Positions 17,655-25,764 of a DNA stretch of 48,739 nt are shown here, piece by piece. The notes under the pieces were generated by a model that saw only the letters and a program-made list of their open reading frames with translations, made no database searches and was not told where the DNA came from. The stretch is taken from the IMG/VR virus record IMGVR_UViG_3300009034_000062, positions 1-48,739 of that record. One strand, given 5' to 3'. Each line of letters opens with the position of its first letter. Within the stretch, counting starts at the first letter, position 1. Both the position numbers and the translations under genes were made by a program. Source of the stretch: a virus.

Positions 17655-18292
17655 TTCATTACCTCCACAATAGTCTTTCCGTCTCTTTGCACAAAATGGT
17701 AAAGCTTATCAGCGTAGGCTCCGTAATCACCAACATGTGCCAAAAGAACAACCTGAATATCGAGCTTCTTTGCCAACTCCTTGAGTAAAGATGACATATT
17801 CTCATGATACCTCTCCGATAAATGCACCATAGCGGTGTCCAGGAGGAGGAAAGGGCTCAGCACATCCTTCATAGCAATTACAAAGAAAAGCTGTAAAAGA
17901 ATGCTTACTACCTCAGCAACTCCTCCCCCCTTCGCACCCACGACATCGCTTTGGAGGTCATTGGTTCGGATGTAGAATTCAACCTTTAGGTCTTTCCCTT
18001 CTACACCCAGTTCGGTGATAAACTGGTAGCTCGCTCCAAAGACTGTAGATAAACCATAACTTATAAAAGTCTCCAACTTACTCAAAAGCTCCTGTTCCTG
18101 CTCACCTCCTAAAGATTTAAAAAACTCTACAACCTGTATCAAAACGGTGCTCAGCCCCTTCTTCTCATCCACAGACAATCGAATTTTTACTGTCTCAGTC
18201 TCTTTCACTTCTCCTTTTATCTTTTCCTTCTCCGCCATAGAAATCAACTGAGAGAGCCGTTTCTCCAAGCCAGAAATAATCTCTCTTTTCAT
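17651..18292 (-). CDS. SbcC/Rad50-like ATPase, C-terminal half (split gene)
   Basis: 213 residues with the C-terminal half of an SMC-like ATPase and no Walker A. After a short coiled coil (~1-75) come an ABC-type signature region (GAKGGGVAEVVS, 119-130), a Walker B strand (FLLLDT, 148-153), a D-loop-like LSERY, and the His switch VVLLAH (186). The Walker B position that normally carries the catalytic Glu is Thr153. The N-terminal half with the Walker A and half zinc hook is encoded 3 kb upstream (21373-22320), so two chains would form one ATPase. The start overlaps the sliding clamp stop (ATGA). Confidence 0.8.
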   Translation of the reverse strand: MKREIISGLEKRLSQLISMAEKEKIKGEVKETETVKIRLSVDEKKGLSTVLIQVVEFFKSLGGEQEQELLSKLETFISYGLSTVFGASYQFITELGVEGKDLKVEFYIRTNDLQSDVVGAKGGGVAEVVSILLQLFFVIAMKDVLSPFLLLDTAMVHLSERYHENMSSLLKELAKKLDIQVVLLAHVGDYGAYADKLYHFVQRDGKTIVEVMK

Positions 18293-19380
18293 TTGTTAAC
18301 CATAGGAACCAGAGCCTTGCTATCGTCACTTTTGAGTACGAGAAATTCCTTATCAATAGCAACCAAAACTGACTCATCTGTGATTACCTGAAGAGCCTCA
18401 AGGAGAAGGAGCCATTTCATATCAAAACTCCGTCTAACTTCTTTTTTATTCCCTTGAAGATTAATCGGGAATGTTTCCTGGCTTTTATTTTTAAACTCAT
18501 CTTCAGCACTTAAGGTAAGTTTATTATTTTCCACTTCAAAATGAATCTCACCTGACACTTCTTTCGTTGTAAGGCTAATCCGATTGACCATAGCTTTCAA
18601 CTTTCCAACCCTCGTAAGGAACACCCCCTGTTTCTCCTCATTAAGCTTCTTCAATAAAACAGACTCGCTTGTCACAGGTACGTGGGAATGCTTACATGAA
18701 AACAAATCCTGGTTCATCTTGAAGAAATAAAAATTCCCTGTCTCCTCAAACTCAACTGTTCTCGCACCAGACAATCTGATAAACTTAATTAGTTCTAAAG
18801 CAATGATAGGCAAAGTCAATTGAAACCCTTTAGGAAGATGTGTAACAATCTCCTGATACCGACTCCCATTAGATGCCCAACAACGACCTCCTACGAAGGT
18901 GAGCTGTTTCAAATTATCCTGTATCTGTCCTCTAGAAGCTGCATAGTTAACCCGCTCCAGAGCTTTAACAAAGTTCTGAGCATCAAGCTTCATCACATTT
19001 TCTTCCTCTCCAACTGCTATCGACGGATACTTCGACAAATCGTTAAGCTTCAAGCTTCCCTTATAACTTCCCGCTTCAATGGATACTCGGTCTTTGGTAA
19101 GTAACAATCGAACCTCATCGCCATCTAACTTAGGTACTAACTCTCCAAACCTTTCTGCTTCAATCAAGACTTGTGTTGGAACTTCCATACTGATTACTTT
19201 TACTTTATCCGTATGAACAATCGCAGACAATTCTGTATCTGTTCGTGCTACCTTCAAAACATTTACATCTAATTCTAAAAGAAAACTTCGTAAAAAAGAC
19301 TCAGCGTCTGTCCCCACCAAAACTGTTCCAACTTTCCTCAAAAGATGCTCCAAAAAATCTCTCTTAACTATTATCTCCAT
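18289..19380 (-). CDS. dnaN: DNA polymerase sliding clamp, bacterial beta-type
   Basis: 363 residues, the standard length of bacterial DnaN. Three repeats of the clamp fold can be followed. Family signatures include MEIIVKRDFLEHLLRKV at the start, VLKVARTDTELSAIV, GSYKGSLKLNDLSKYPSI (domain 1/2), TDGSR-like WASNGSRYQEIV, and an end ALVPMVNK, comparable to the YLVMPMRL terminus. It encircles DNA and tethers the polymerase. T4-like phages use a PCNA-like clamp, so a beta-type clamp is unusual. It is coupled to its neighbours by TAATG and ATGA overlaps. Confidence 0.88.
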   Translation of the reverse strand: MEIIVKRDFLEHLLRKVGTVLVGTDAESFLRSFLLELDVNVLKVARTDTELSAIVHTDKVKVISMEVPTQVLIEAERFGELVPKLDGDEVRLLLTKDRVSIEAGSYKGSLKLNDLSKYPSIAVGEEENVMKLDAQNFVKALERVNYAASRGQIQDNLKQLTFVGGRCWASNGSRYQEIVTHLPKGFQLTLPIIALELIKFIRLSGARTVEFEETGNFYFFKMNQDLFSCKHSHVPVTSESVLLKKLNEEKQGVFLTRVGKLKAMVNRISLTTKEVSGEIHFEVENNKLTLSAEDEFKNKSQETFPINLQGNKKEVRRSFDMKWLLLLEALQVITDESVLVAIDKEFLVLKSDDSKALVPMVNK

Positions 19381-19700
19381 TATAAATCCTCCAAAATATT
19401 ATTTGTACCTTTCGGTTCATCTGCTCTAAACTCACTCACGACACCCTCATACTTTTGAATCTTCTCAGATAGAACATCCATTCTAGTATCTAGCTCCTTC
19501 TCAAGCTTCAAAAGGAAAGCTTCCACGTCTTTAGGAGAAACCTCCTTCCGCTTCAACAGTTTTTTAATTTCCTTCTCTATTTTCTCCTTCTCCTGTTCAG
19601 AAACCTTCTTGTTCGCCTGAGCCACAAGAATTCGCTTCTCCAACTCCCTATGACTTTCTCGTAACTGATTATACCGCTCTCTATAAGTCAAATCGGACAC
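19380..19700 (-). CDS. Small coiled-coil protein in the SbcCD/clamp cluster
   Basis: 106 residues, almost entirely heptad-like coiled coil rich in Lys, Glu and Leu (EKIEKEIKKLLKRKEVSP, LEKELDTRMDVLSEKIQKYE), ending in NNILEDL. The start is a GTG at 19700 with AAAGG 6 bases upstream; no ATG is available nearby. It overlaps the nuclease gene by 20 bases. It could supply the coiled-coil arm missing from the split SbcC, or act as an accessory subunit; this is inference from position. Confidence 0.7.
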   Translation of the reverse strand: MSDLTYRERYNQLRESHRELEKRILVAQANKKVSEQEKEKIEKEIKKLLKRKEVSPKDVEAFLLKLEKELDTRMDVLSEKIQKYEGVVSEFRADEPKGTNNILEDL

Positions 19701-20454
19701 CTCCTACCTTTGTTTTTTGCACTTTAGAATAACTGTCTGAAGGTTCCTCACACCATCGTTGCACAGGACAACCCCAGCAGTCCTTAGCAGTGATTTCCCA
19801 ATGCTCTGTCTTTATAAGCTCAATAAGCTGCCACAGCTCCTCTTCAAAGCTATGCAAGATAGATACTGTCCAATCCACTTCTTTCAAATGCTGTTTCATC
19901 AGAGGAGCGAGAAATGCCAACTTTTCTGTTTCATCACCACAATTTTTTAACAACCAAGCAAAGAAATAAAGCTGAAAAGAATCCAGATAACGGAAAGACT
20001 GTGTTATCTTTAAATCCCAAATTGCTTTTTCATCAGGAAACCATATATCTAATTTTCCTTTGAACTCGATACCATCGAGCTTAAAAGAATCACTTCTCTG
20101 AACTACAATCTTTCTCTCTGGCAGATTTTCAGCAAAAGCTGCATCTTGGAGCCTATTCACACTGATTCTCAACTTCCGAATCAATTTATCTTTATCCTCA
20201 AAATCTCGGTAACGCACCAAGACCTTACCAGCGAACCACTTGAACCAGCCTTCAGCTTTACCCTCCATCCAGTCTGTTTCATATCCCTGCTTCACCCACT
20301 TATTAAATAGTTGGTCTGCACAAATCCCAACAATAAAAGGGCGGTGGTCTACTTTATCTCTAGGTATCACCTTATCCACATACTGTAATTTTGCACGCCT
20401 ATGACATCTTTTATATGTTGATAAGAAAGTATACGAGATAGGTATATCAATCAT
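19681..20454 (-). CDS. Cas4/RecB-like Fe-S PD-(D/E)XK exonuclease
   Basis: 257 residues. The opening SYTFLSTYKRCHRRAKLQYV is typical of the RecB/Cas4 nuclease group, with the first cluster Cys near residue 17. The catalytic region is FKGKLDIWF ... AIWDLKITQ (D..., D-x-K) around 130-150, followed by the QLYFFAWLL helix. The C-terminal CWGCPVQRWC supplies three more Cys, completing a 4Fe-4S 'iron staple'. It would process DNA ends for recombination with SbcCD and RecA/UvsX. The ATG overlaps the SbcD stop by 8 bases. There is no CRISPR array or other cas gene here, so an adaptation role is not supported. Confidence 0.82.
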   Translation of the reverse strand: MIDIPISYTFLSTYKRCHRRAKLQYVDKVIPRDKVDHRPFIVGICADQLFNKWVKQGYETDWMEGKAEGWFKWFAGKVLVRYRDFEDKDKLIRKLRISVNRLQDAAFAENLPERKIVVQRSDSFKLDGIEFKGKLDIWFPDEKAIWDLKITQSFRYLDSFQLYFFAWLLKNCGDETEKLAFLAPLMKQHLKEVDWTVSILHSFEEELWQLIELIKTEHWEITAKDCWGCPVQRWCEEPSDSYSKVQKTKVGGVRFDL

Positions 20455-21376
20455 CCATCTCCTCCAAAATCTTAATTGCTTCTTTCTTTATCCGTCCAGA
20501 AACATTTTGTTTCTCTATAAAAATCTTCAACTCCTCTTTTGACATACCTTTCGGGATTGTCAACGTCTCAATATAATCAACAAAACTCTGTATCGCCTTC
20601 TCTTGCTTAACAGCCTCTCCTTTCTTTTCCATTTTAAAAATCTCATCTGGAGATTTCACTTTAAGCTCGTACAACATAGCTTTGACCTCTGTTCCCACAA
20701 CCTCAACAATAGCATAACAAACTTTACGTTCAAGAGATTGGTCAATATTCAGGACTCCTCGGCTCAATGCACCTGGAGCCACTAATTTACCATGATTCAC
20801 CTGATAGTCATGAAGATGTCCAAGTAGGAGTAGTTCAAAATAAGAATCCAACATCTCTGGAGGCATCGTTAGGAACTTATACTTCTTTTTCTTCTCCGCA
20901 ACTGAGGCATGGAACACCCCCACATCCACACCATCATGGGGAGCCACGTTCTTCGCCACAAAAGCATCTAAAGAATCCAGAGAGAAGAAGTCCCCTCCTC
21001 CATAACACCACAGATTCACTCCCTTAAAGTGACCAATCCAGTCATGCATTACACGAACAGTAGGAAGCTTACAAAGTGCCCCTAAAGGATTATACTTAAG
21101 CTCCTCAATCCGTTTATCAAAATCATGATTACCTGGAACAATGAGTAGCCTCGGAAACTCTCGATAAATCTCCGCCAACCGATTAAAGAGATAATAAGAA
21201 ATCTTTTCAGGTTTCTTTTGATGAAATACATCCCCTCCGCACACCACTAAATCACACTCCTTCGCTGGCTTAATTAACTGCTCCTGCTTCTTTAGAATAT
21301 CTTCACAATACGTACTCATTCTCATAAGAGGAGGAGTATCCGAGTTATGGGGGTCTGTAAAAAATAATATCTTCAC
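20447..21376 (-). CDS. sbcD: SbcD/Mre11-like nuclease
   Basis: 309 residues. All calcineurin-type phosphoesterase motifs are visible: FFTDPHN (D-x-H), CGGDVFHQ (GD), VPGNHDFD (GNHD), VFHAS, and LLGHLHDYQ (GHLH). It is the exo/endonuclease partner of the SbcC ATPase. The start is a GTG overlapping the SbcC N-half stop (GTGA), with GAGGTGAAGGG upstream. The C-terminal ~70 residues are charged helices and may bind the coiled-coil base of SbcC. Confidence 0.9.
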   Translation of the reverse strand: MKILFFTDPHNSDTPPLMRMSTYCEDILKKQEQLIKPAKECDLVVCGGDVFHQKKPEKISYYLFNRLAEIYREFPRLLIVPGNHDFDKRIEELKYNPLGALCKLPTVRVMHDWIGHFKGVNLWCYGGGDFFSLDSLDAFVAKNVAPHDGVDVGVFHASVAEKKKKYKFLTMPPEMLDSYFELLLLGHLHDYQVNHGKLVAPGALSRGVLNIDQSLERKVCYAIVEVVGTEVKAMLYELKVKSPDEIFKMEKKGEAVKQEKAIQSFVDYIETLTIPKGMSKEELKIFIEKQNVSGRIKKEAIKILEEMDD

Positions 21377-22320
21377 TTACCCTTCACCTCTAAAATCGAA
21401 AATTCCTTCTTGCAGAAAGGACAACTTACCATTAATTTCTTTTCAAGCTCAGCCAACTCCTCCTTCATAACCCCCAGTTGCTTCTGAGCTCGTTTTATGA
21501 AATCTGAAAAATCTCTAATCTCACCGTCACGAACTTCATACTTACCATATAAATTATACAGGTTCTCGTGGCTTGTCAGGAGCTGTTCAACCTCAGTAAA
21601 AAGCTTTTCAGGGAACTTTTCCACTGAGAATTTAGATGCCTTATCATGCTTCTCCCACTCATCCCTTAGTACTGTCACTTGTTCGTAAATATCCAAACCT
21701 TTCTTCACTCGATTCAAAACATACTGCGTCGCCTTAGCATTCAAAAGAAACTTATCCCAGTCAAACTTCTCTTTCCGTTCCAGAGCTTCTATGAGCTCTT
21801 CAAGAGCCCGCACATCCGCCTCATTTCTATTCCTCTTCAGATTAGCCTGACGAATAGCCCGAAGAAGAATATTAGAGATTAATGTCCCTAACACCCTAGC
21901 TCGCTTGGATGAAGATTCGAACAGGAGAAAAAGATTATCAAACTGTCCTCTAAAATTAGGATAAAACTTATCCCCATCAACAGACAACTGAGTCAACTTG
22001 AGAAGCTTAGCAATTTCCAGGGGCAAAGCACGATTCCGTCTCCAAACTTTCTTATTCAATTTATATTCAGGACTCTTCTCCCTTCTCTTAACCCAGACAA
22101 CCTTGTCCCCCGAAGCAAGACGCAGAGCTACCCCTACTCTATTTTCTCCTTTAGAAATGAAGGAATCCCCCAATTCACAGGTAGCTAAGGCTCTGATAGC
22201 CCGATACAGAGCAGATTTGCCCACATCGCTCTCTCCGTATATAACAGTGAACTGTCCTAGCTTTAAACCGACCTTATACAGAGACTGATAGCCCTGCACA
22301 GCTATTTCCTTAATAAACAT
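21373..22320 (-). CDS. SbcC/Rad50-like ATPase, N-terminal half with half zinc hook
   Basis: 315 residues from the ATG at 22320 (GGAG 9 bases upstream); an in-frame TTG at 22359 lies inside terminator-flanking sequence and is rejected. Walker A is GESDVGKS (29-36), then SALYRAIRAL and a beta region. A coiled coil runs from ~165 to 295. The chain stops just after CPFC (300-303), the zinc-hook CxxC, plus a dozen residues. The returning coiled coil, signature and Walker B are encoded separately at 17651-18292. It overlaps sbcD by 4 bases. Confidence 0.85.
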   Translation of the reverse strand: MFIKEIAVQGYQSLYKVGLKLGQFTVIYGESDVGKSALYRAIRALATCELGDSFISKGENRVGVALRLASGDKVVWVKRREKSPEYKLNKKVWRRNRALPLEIAKLLKLTQLSVDGDKFYPNFRGQFDNLFLLFESSSKRARVLGTLISNILLRAIRQANLKRNRNEADVRALEELIEALERKEKFDWDKFLLNAKATQYVLNRVKKGLDIYEQVTVLRDEWEKHDKASKFSVEKFPEKLFTEVEQLLTSHENLYNLYGKYEVRDGEIRDFSDFIKRAQKQLGVMKEELAELEKKLMVSCPFCKKEFSILEVKGK

Positions 22321-22344
22321 TACACACACTTCTCCAAAAGAGAG

Positions 22345-22390
22345 AAAAAGGGGTAGCAACGATTTAACGAGCTTCCACTCACGCTACCCC
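22345..22390 (-). terminator. Rho-independent terminator between the recombination blocks
   Basis: On the minus strand GGGGTAGC (from 22390) pairs perfectly with GCTACCCC (to 22350), an 8-bp GC-rich stem with a 25-base loop, followed at once by TTTTT (22349-22345). It stands between the 22453-23550 gene and the SbcC N-half gene. No clear promoter follows, so it may act as a partial terminator that lowers downstream expression. Confidence 0.7.
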
Positions 22391-22452
22391 CAACAATCCG
22401 TCTAACAGCTAATCAAAGAGCTATATGCAGATACAACACCTTGCGTCGCCAG

Positions 22453-23550
22453 TTAGTACGGACGTTTGCACTTAGCACAAGAAACTGAATGCGAAGTAAC
22501 AAAACCTCCCAGAGCTTGAATCGCTGCAACCTCTCCCCTATTCTCAATGCTGTGAGCTGTCGCTGTAATAGCATTCATAAGCTGATACAGATTCCTGGGA
22601 GCCTTTTCAACTATCTTGGTCAAGATTGCCTCACGAGACTTCTGATTGATTGCCATCTGGTCAAAGATATGAGATATGTAGGGGGGTATTGATTCATTAT
22701 TAACTGGAATATTCACTAACTTTTTCACCTTATCAACTTCCGCACTCAAAACACCAAATGCCTGCTTAACACTGTCACCAAGCCATACGTCCTGCCCATC
22801 AAAGCCTGACTTTCGATTAAATGTATGAACTTCATCTACTGAAACCATACCATTCAGGCAGGATAGAGTCAAGAGGAACGCTGAGACCTTTGAAGGGAAC
22901 TCCCCTAGCAACGAGTTCTTGAACTTGATACCACCATAAAGAAAATCTCCCTTCTGGATGTCCTTCTTATCAATTCCATACTCAAGTTCAGGAAACACCA
23001 ACCCGAATGTGGAGTTTCTCCAGGTAACATCATCAAGACCTTCAACAAGATACCTATCATTCACCTTATCAACCTGCTCGAAGATTCTGGATAGCGGATA
23101 GTAGTAGACATCTTCTCTTGCAAAGCCAGCAATCATCTGTCTGCCATCCTTATCGTCTCCTCCCCGCACAAACGCTTTAACACCAACATCTCCTTCACCT
23201 AGCCAATAGGAAAGATGAGGGAACAACAGGTCATTCGGAATCTTTCGAACATACGTAGCAGGAATTCCAATCAGTCGGCAGAGCTTTACGAAACCAGCCA
23301 TGTTCACCACATACTCTTTCTTGCCAAAACCTACTATGAAGTGCTCATCCATAGAGGGATGCAGTTGAAACTGAGTTCTCCCTCGAATGAATGCCTCTCC
23401 ACAGTCCTCAAAAGCCTCTACTCTCTGCAAAGCTTTCGATTTAGGAATGAGCTTTGCCTTTAAAGCTTTGACTCGCTCATGTGCCTTAATCTGCTGTGCA
23501 GTCTGTTTAGGCTTCTTTGCGACAGTTTTACTGCCTTGTTTCTCACTCAT
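22453..23550 (-). CDS. DUF932-like phage/plasmid protein with C-terminal zinc knuckle
   Basis: 365 residues. The N-terminus is basic (KTVAKKPKQTAQQIKAHERV). The middle resembles phage/plasmid DUF932-type proteins in general pattern: a short strand-rich part, FVRGGDDKDGRQMIAGF, a long soluble region with VGIKFKNSLLGEF-like content, and a C-terminal helix. It ends CAKCKRPY, a half zinc site. It lies one base before the RecA/UvsX stop-start boundary and ends at a terminator, so it is co-transcribed with the recombinase. Function in that family is not known; the assignment is tentative. Confidence 0.6.
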   Translation of the reverse strand: MSEKQGSKTVAKKPKQTAQQIKAHERVKALKAKLIPKSKALQRVEAFEDCGEAFIRGRTQFQLHPSMDEHFIVGFGKKEYVVNMAGFVKLCRLIGIPATYVRKIPNDLLFPHLSYWLGEGDVGVKAFVRGGDDKDGRQMIAGFAREDVYYYPLSRIFEQVDKVNDRYLVEGLDDVTWRNSTFGLVFPELEYGIDKKDIQKGDFLYGGIKFKNSLLGEFPSKVSAFLLTLSCLNGMVSVDEVHTFNRKSGFDGQDVWLGDSVKQAFGVLSAEVDKVKKLVNIPVNNESIPPYISHIFDQMAINQKSREAILTKIVEKAPRNLYQLMNAITATAHSIENRGEVAAIQALGGFVTSHSVSCAKCKRPY

Positions 23551-23551
23551 A

Positions 23552-24601
23552 TTACAGACCTCCTTTGTCTTTGAGTTTCTCGGACAACTTTTTCATTATG
23601 TCCTTTATTAACTTACCCCACTCAGAGGGGTTAGTTGCAAAATACCTACGAAGATTCTCTAGACCATGTTCCTGATGTCTTCCCAGGGTGTCTCCGCTAT
23701 ACTTCTCATCAAGATAATATCTCCCTGCTGCTTTCTGCTCGATAAAGCCCAAATTCTGCCCAACTTTAATAGCAGAATGAATATTATCTATTCCTTCATC
23801 CATTCTAATATAAATAGGGGCATGACGGTAGCTAGGAGCATACTTGTTCTTATCAACATATATCCCAACTTCAATAGCAACAACTCTATCTCGCTTACCT
23901 CCTGCAAAAATATCGAGCTGAGAAGCTTTAATAGGAGTATTCAACCGAAGCTTCATACGAATAGCTGAATAAAACTTAACAGCAGCTCCTCCAGGAGTTG
24001 TCTTACCTCCCCCCAAACCCCTAGAAATATCAATCTTACTCCGTTCCTGGTTCACAAAAATCAAACACATATTCCGTTCTCTAATAACCTTAGTCATCTG
24101 TTTCAATGCAACTGACATAACAGCAGCAGCACTCGCCACTTTAGTCTGTCCAATAACCTCTTTCATCTTCTCAATATCAAACTTAGGGGGCATCGCTGCC
24201 AAACTATCAACCACAATCAGCCCATTCTCATATTTCTCACAGAACCGAAGTATCACCATCCAGCCATCTTCCATCGACGCTGGAAACACCCGATAGTCCT
24301 TTAGTATGCCTGGGCGGATATGTAGCTTTCCCAAATACTCATCACTCACAGTACTCTCAAAATCCTCATAGAGAACAGGCATCCTCCTCTTAAGTGCCTC
24401 TTTGATAGCAGAGAGCACAAGGGTAGTCTTACCACTACCCTCCTGCCCAAAGATTTCAATAATGGAACCTAGCGGGTAGCCTCCTATCCCTGTCAGATAA
24501 TCAACTACGAAGCTACCACTCGGTAAAACATCTCCACTAAATCCAGAGCGGAAGATATTGGCACCAAACTGCCTCTCTATATCTTCTCGCCACTTTGTCA
24601 T
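23552..24601 (-). CDS. RecA/UvsX-like recombinase
   Basis: 349 residues. Walker A GQEGSGKTT (52-60), Glu-containing YEDFEST (79-84), Walker B GLIVVDSLAAM (127-137), the L1/L2-like DNA-binding region ISRGLGGGKTTPGGAAVKFY, and NQERSK before it are all RecA-core features. It lacks the long RecA C-terminal domain but has its own charged end. It pairs single strands with duplex DNA and is the centre of the recombination set (SSB, SbcCD, nucleases). AAGG lies 7-8 bases before the ATG. The leader upstream is nearly free of C. Confidence 0.9.
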   Translation of the reverse strand: MTKWREDIERQFGANIFRSGFSGDVLPSGSFVVDYLTGIGGYPLGSIIEIFGQEGSGKTTLVLSAIKEALKRRMPVLYEDFESTVSDEYLGKLHIRPGILKDYRVFPASMEDGWMVILRFCEKYENGLIVVDSLAAMPPKFDIEKMKEVIGQTKVASAAAVMSVALKQMTKVIRERNMCLIFVNQERSKIDISRGLGGGKTTPGGAAVKFYSAIRMKLRLNTPIKASQLDIFAGGKRDRVVAIEVGIYVDKNKYAPSYRHAPIYIRMDEGIDNIHSAIKVGQNLGFIEQKAAGRYYLDEKYSGDTLGRHQEHGLENLRRYFATNPSEWGKLIKDIMKKLSEKLKDKGGL

Positions 24602-24711
24602 TTTTTTTACCTTACAAAACCTGACGATACTTCACTTCACTCAACCTCACATTTCCCCACAATACTCCACCTCACTTTACCAAACTCTACACCACCCTAC
24701 AATACATAACA
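24602..24711 (-). other. C-depleted leader upstream of recA/uvsX
   Basis: Read in the transcribed (minus) direction these 110 bases contain only two C, with repeated GTG, GGT, GAG and AGG words. No hairpin, promoter or gene is visible. Such RNA would be unstructured and purine/U-rich, and could pair strongly with the template strand. A similar spacer occurs at 25605-25764. Confidence 0.6.
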
Positions 24712-25296
24712 CTAAAGCCTTTTAACTTCAAACTTACCCCAGCCTCCTCTTCTCCAAGCCATTAGATGTCCCTCTCTGCCTGCTTTTATCAGGGCGTTAT
24801 CAACATCTTTTTCATCTATTTCATCGTCATCATACTCAAGTTCAACCACAACTTTCCATTTCGGGAAAATAGCATTCGTCTTTAATTTCCCTTCACACAA
24901 CCTTGTGAAAGCAAATTTTTCTTTCTCCTTCCATAACCCCCTTAGATTTCTAGACCCATCATATTGTATAGGGAAAAAATCTACCCCTTCAGGACACTTC
25001 AAATTCAGACGATACTTTGTATTTTCCACACCAGTCCTAAAGCCACATCCTCTTGCTATTGTTGGAATCAAGACACTTTCAGGAATACCAGGCTTATTAT
25101 CCTTCAAATATAAACTCCCCAAAAACAGAATCTTCTGCATCTCCAGAATATCCGCTTCAGTTCTTTGTCTTGCACGCTTAGACTGTAACTTATTAAAAGC
25201 CACTGTCAAGGGGTCGTAAGGACTAGCCATTCGACTATTCCCCATCATTAGACCCTTACCCACACCAGTTAGCTCATACTTCAATTTTTTATACAT
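24712..25296 (-). CDS. Conserved phage protein with 'GLMMGN..MASP' N-terminus
   Basis: 194 residues from the ATG at 25296, which has GGAG 6 bases upstream; a GTG at 25302 is in the binding site. The pattern ELTGVGKGLMMGNSRMASP, then RARQRTEADILEMQKILF, GSLYL and PGIPESVLIPTI, and an end RGGWGKFEV, is that of a conserved phage protein commonly found near replication genes. In other phages it reads 'plLMhnG.~aDP'. Function unknown. It sits between two C-depleted spacers together with the HNH gene. Confidence 0.7.
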   Translation of the reverse strand: MYKKLKYELTGVGKGLMMGNSRMASPYDPLTVAFNKLQSKRARQRTEADILEMQKILFLGSLYLKDNKPGIPESVLIPTIARGCGFRTGVENTKYRLNLKCPEGVDFFPIQYDGSRNLRGLWKEKEKFAFTRLCEGKLKTNAIFPKWKVVVELEYDDDEIDEKDVDNALIKAGREGHLMAWRRGGWGKFEVKRL

Positions 25297-25304
25297 TCTC
25301 ACTC

Positions 25305-25601
25305 CTATATTTTAATTCTTTCAAAGCCAAATATAACATTCAAATCCATCTTTTCCAAATCTTCTCTATACCTAACTGTTCGAATAATATCAGTCAAAAG
25401 CAAGGAATGACATCGCTTGCAAACAGAGATGCCATCCTTTAAAGACTGCCTGCCTTTTCTATAAATCTTATGATGAACTTCCAACTGCTCAGAACATGGA
25501 ACTTTAGTCAATTTAGAGATACCAAACATTTTATCAAATTGACATTGATAACCATCTCTCTTTTTTATCGCTTCTTTTTGCTCCTTTGTAAAATTAGACA
25601 T
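25305..25601 (-). CDS. HNH endonuclease
   Basis: 98 residues. RDGYQCQ...C, LEVHHKIYRKG and ISVCKRCH form the beta-beta-alpha-metal HNH motif with zinc-binding CxxC pairs. The size fits a free-standing homing-type or packaging-associated HNH nuclease. The position inside the recombination block, beside a conserved phage gene and between unusual spacers, favours a mobile or formerly mobile origin over packaging. The ATG at 25601 is preferred; the preceding GTG is also in frame. The binding site is weak. Confidence 0.82.
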   Translation of the reverse strand: MSNFTKEQKEAIKKRDGYQCQFDKMFGISKLTKVPCSEQLEVHHKIYRKGRQSLKDGISVCKRCHSLLLTDIIRTVRYREDLEKMDLNVIFGFERIKI

Positions 25602-25604
25602 CAC

Positions 25605-25764
25605 TCTACACTACATAACATAACTACACCCTACCAAACATCACACGACATTAACTGAAGGGCTCTCAGCACAACACGTTACCTCACAACACCTAACATC
25701 ATCATCACAAAACTAAACATCACATCACCAGACAAAGCATCACTGTACCTCACCTTACCCCATT
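25605..25764 (-). other. C-depleted spacer upstream of the HNH cassette
   Basis: A 160-base gap that, in the transcribed direction, is very poor in C and rich in GTG, ATG, GAT and GGT words (for example repeated GATGATGAT). The end near 25604-25632 shares words (ACTCTACAC, TACATAAC, ACACCCTAC on the plus strand) with the 24685-24711 end of the other spacer. No promoter or hairpin is seen. Confidence 0.6.

Noticed and set aside
19681-20454. Cas4 nuclease as part of a CRISPR system
   Set aside because: No repeat-spacer array and no other cas gene in the window; the recombination neighbours explain it better.
17651-22320. SbcC halves separated by a frameshift or sequencing error
   Set aside because: The halves lie 3 kb apart with five intact genes between them, and each has its own start and overlaps.
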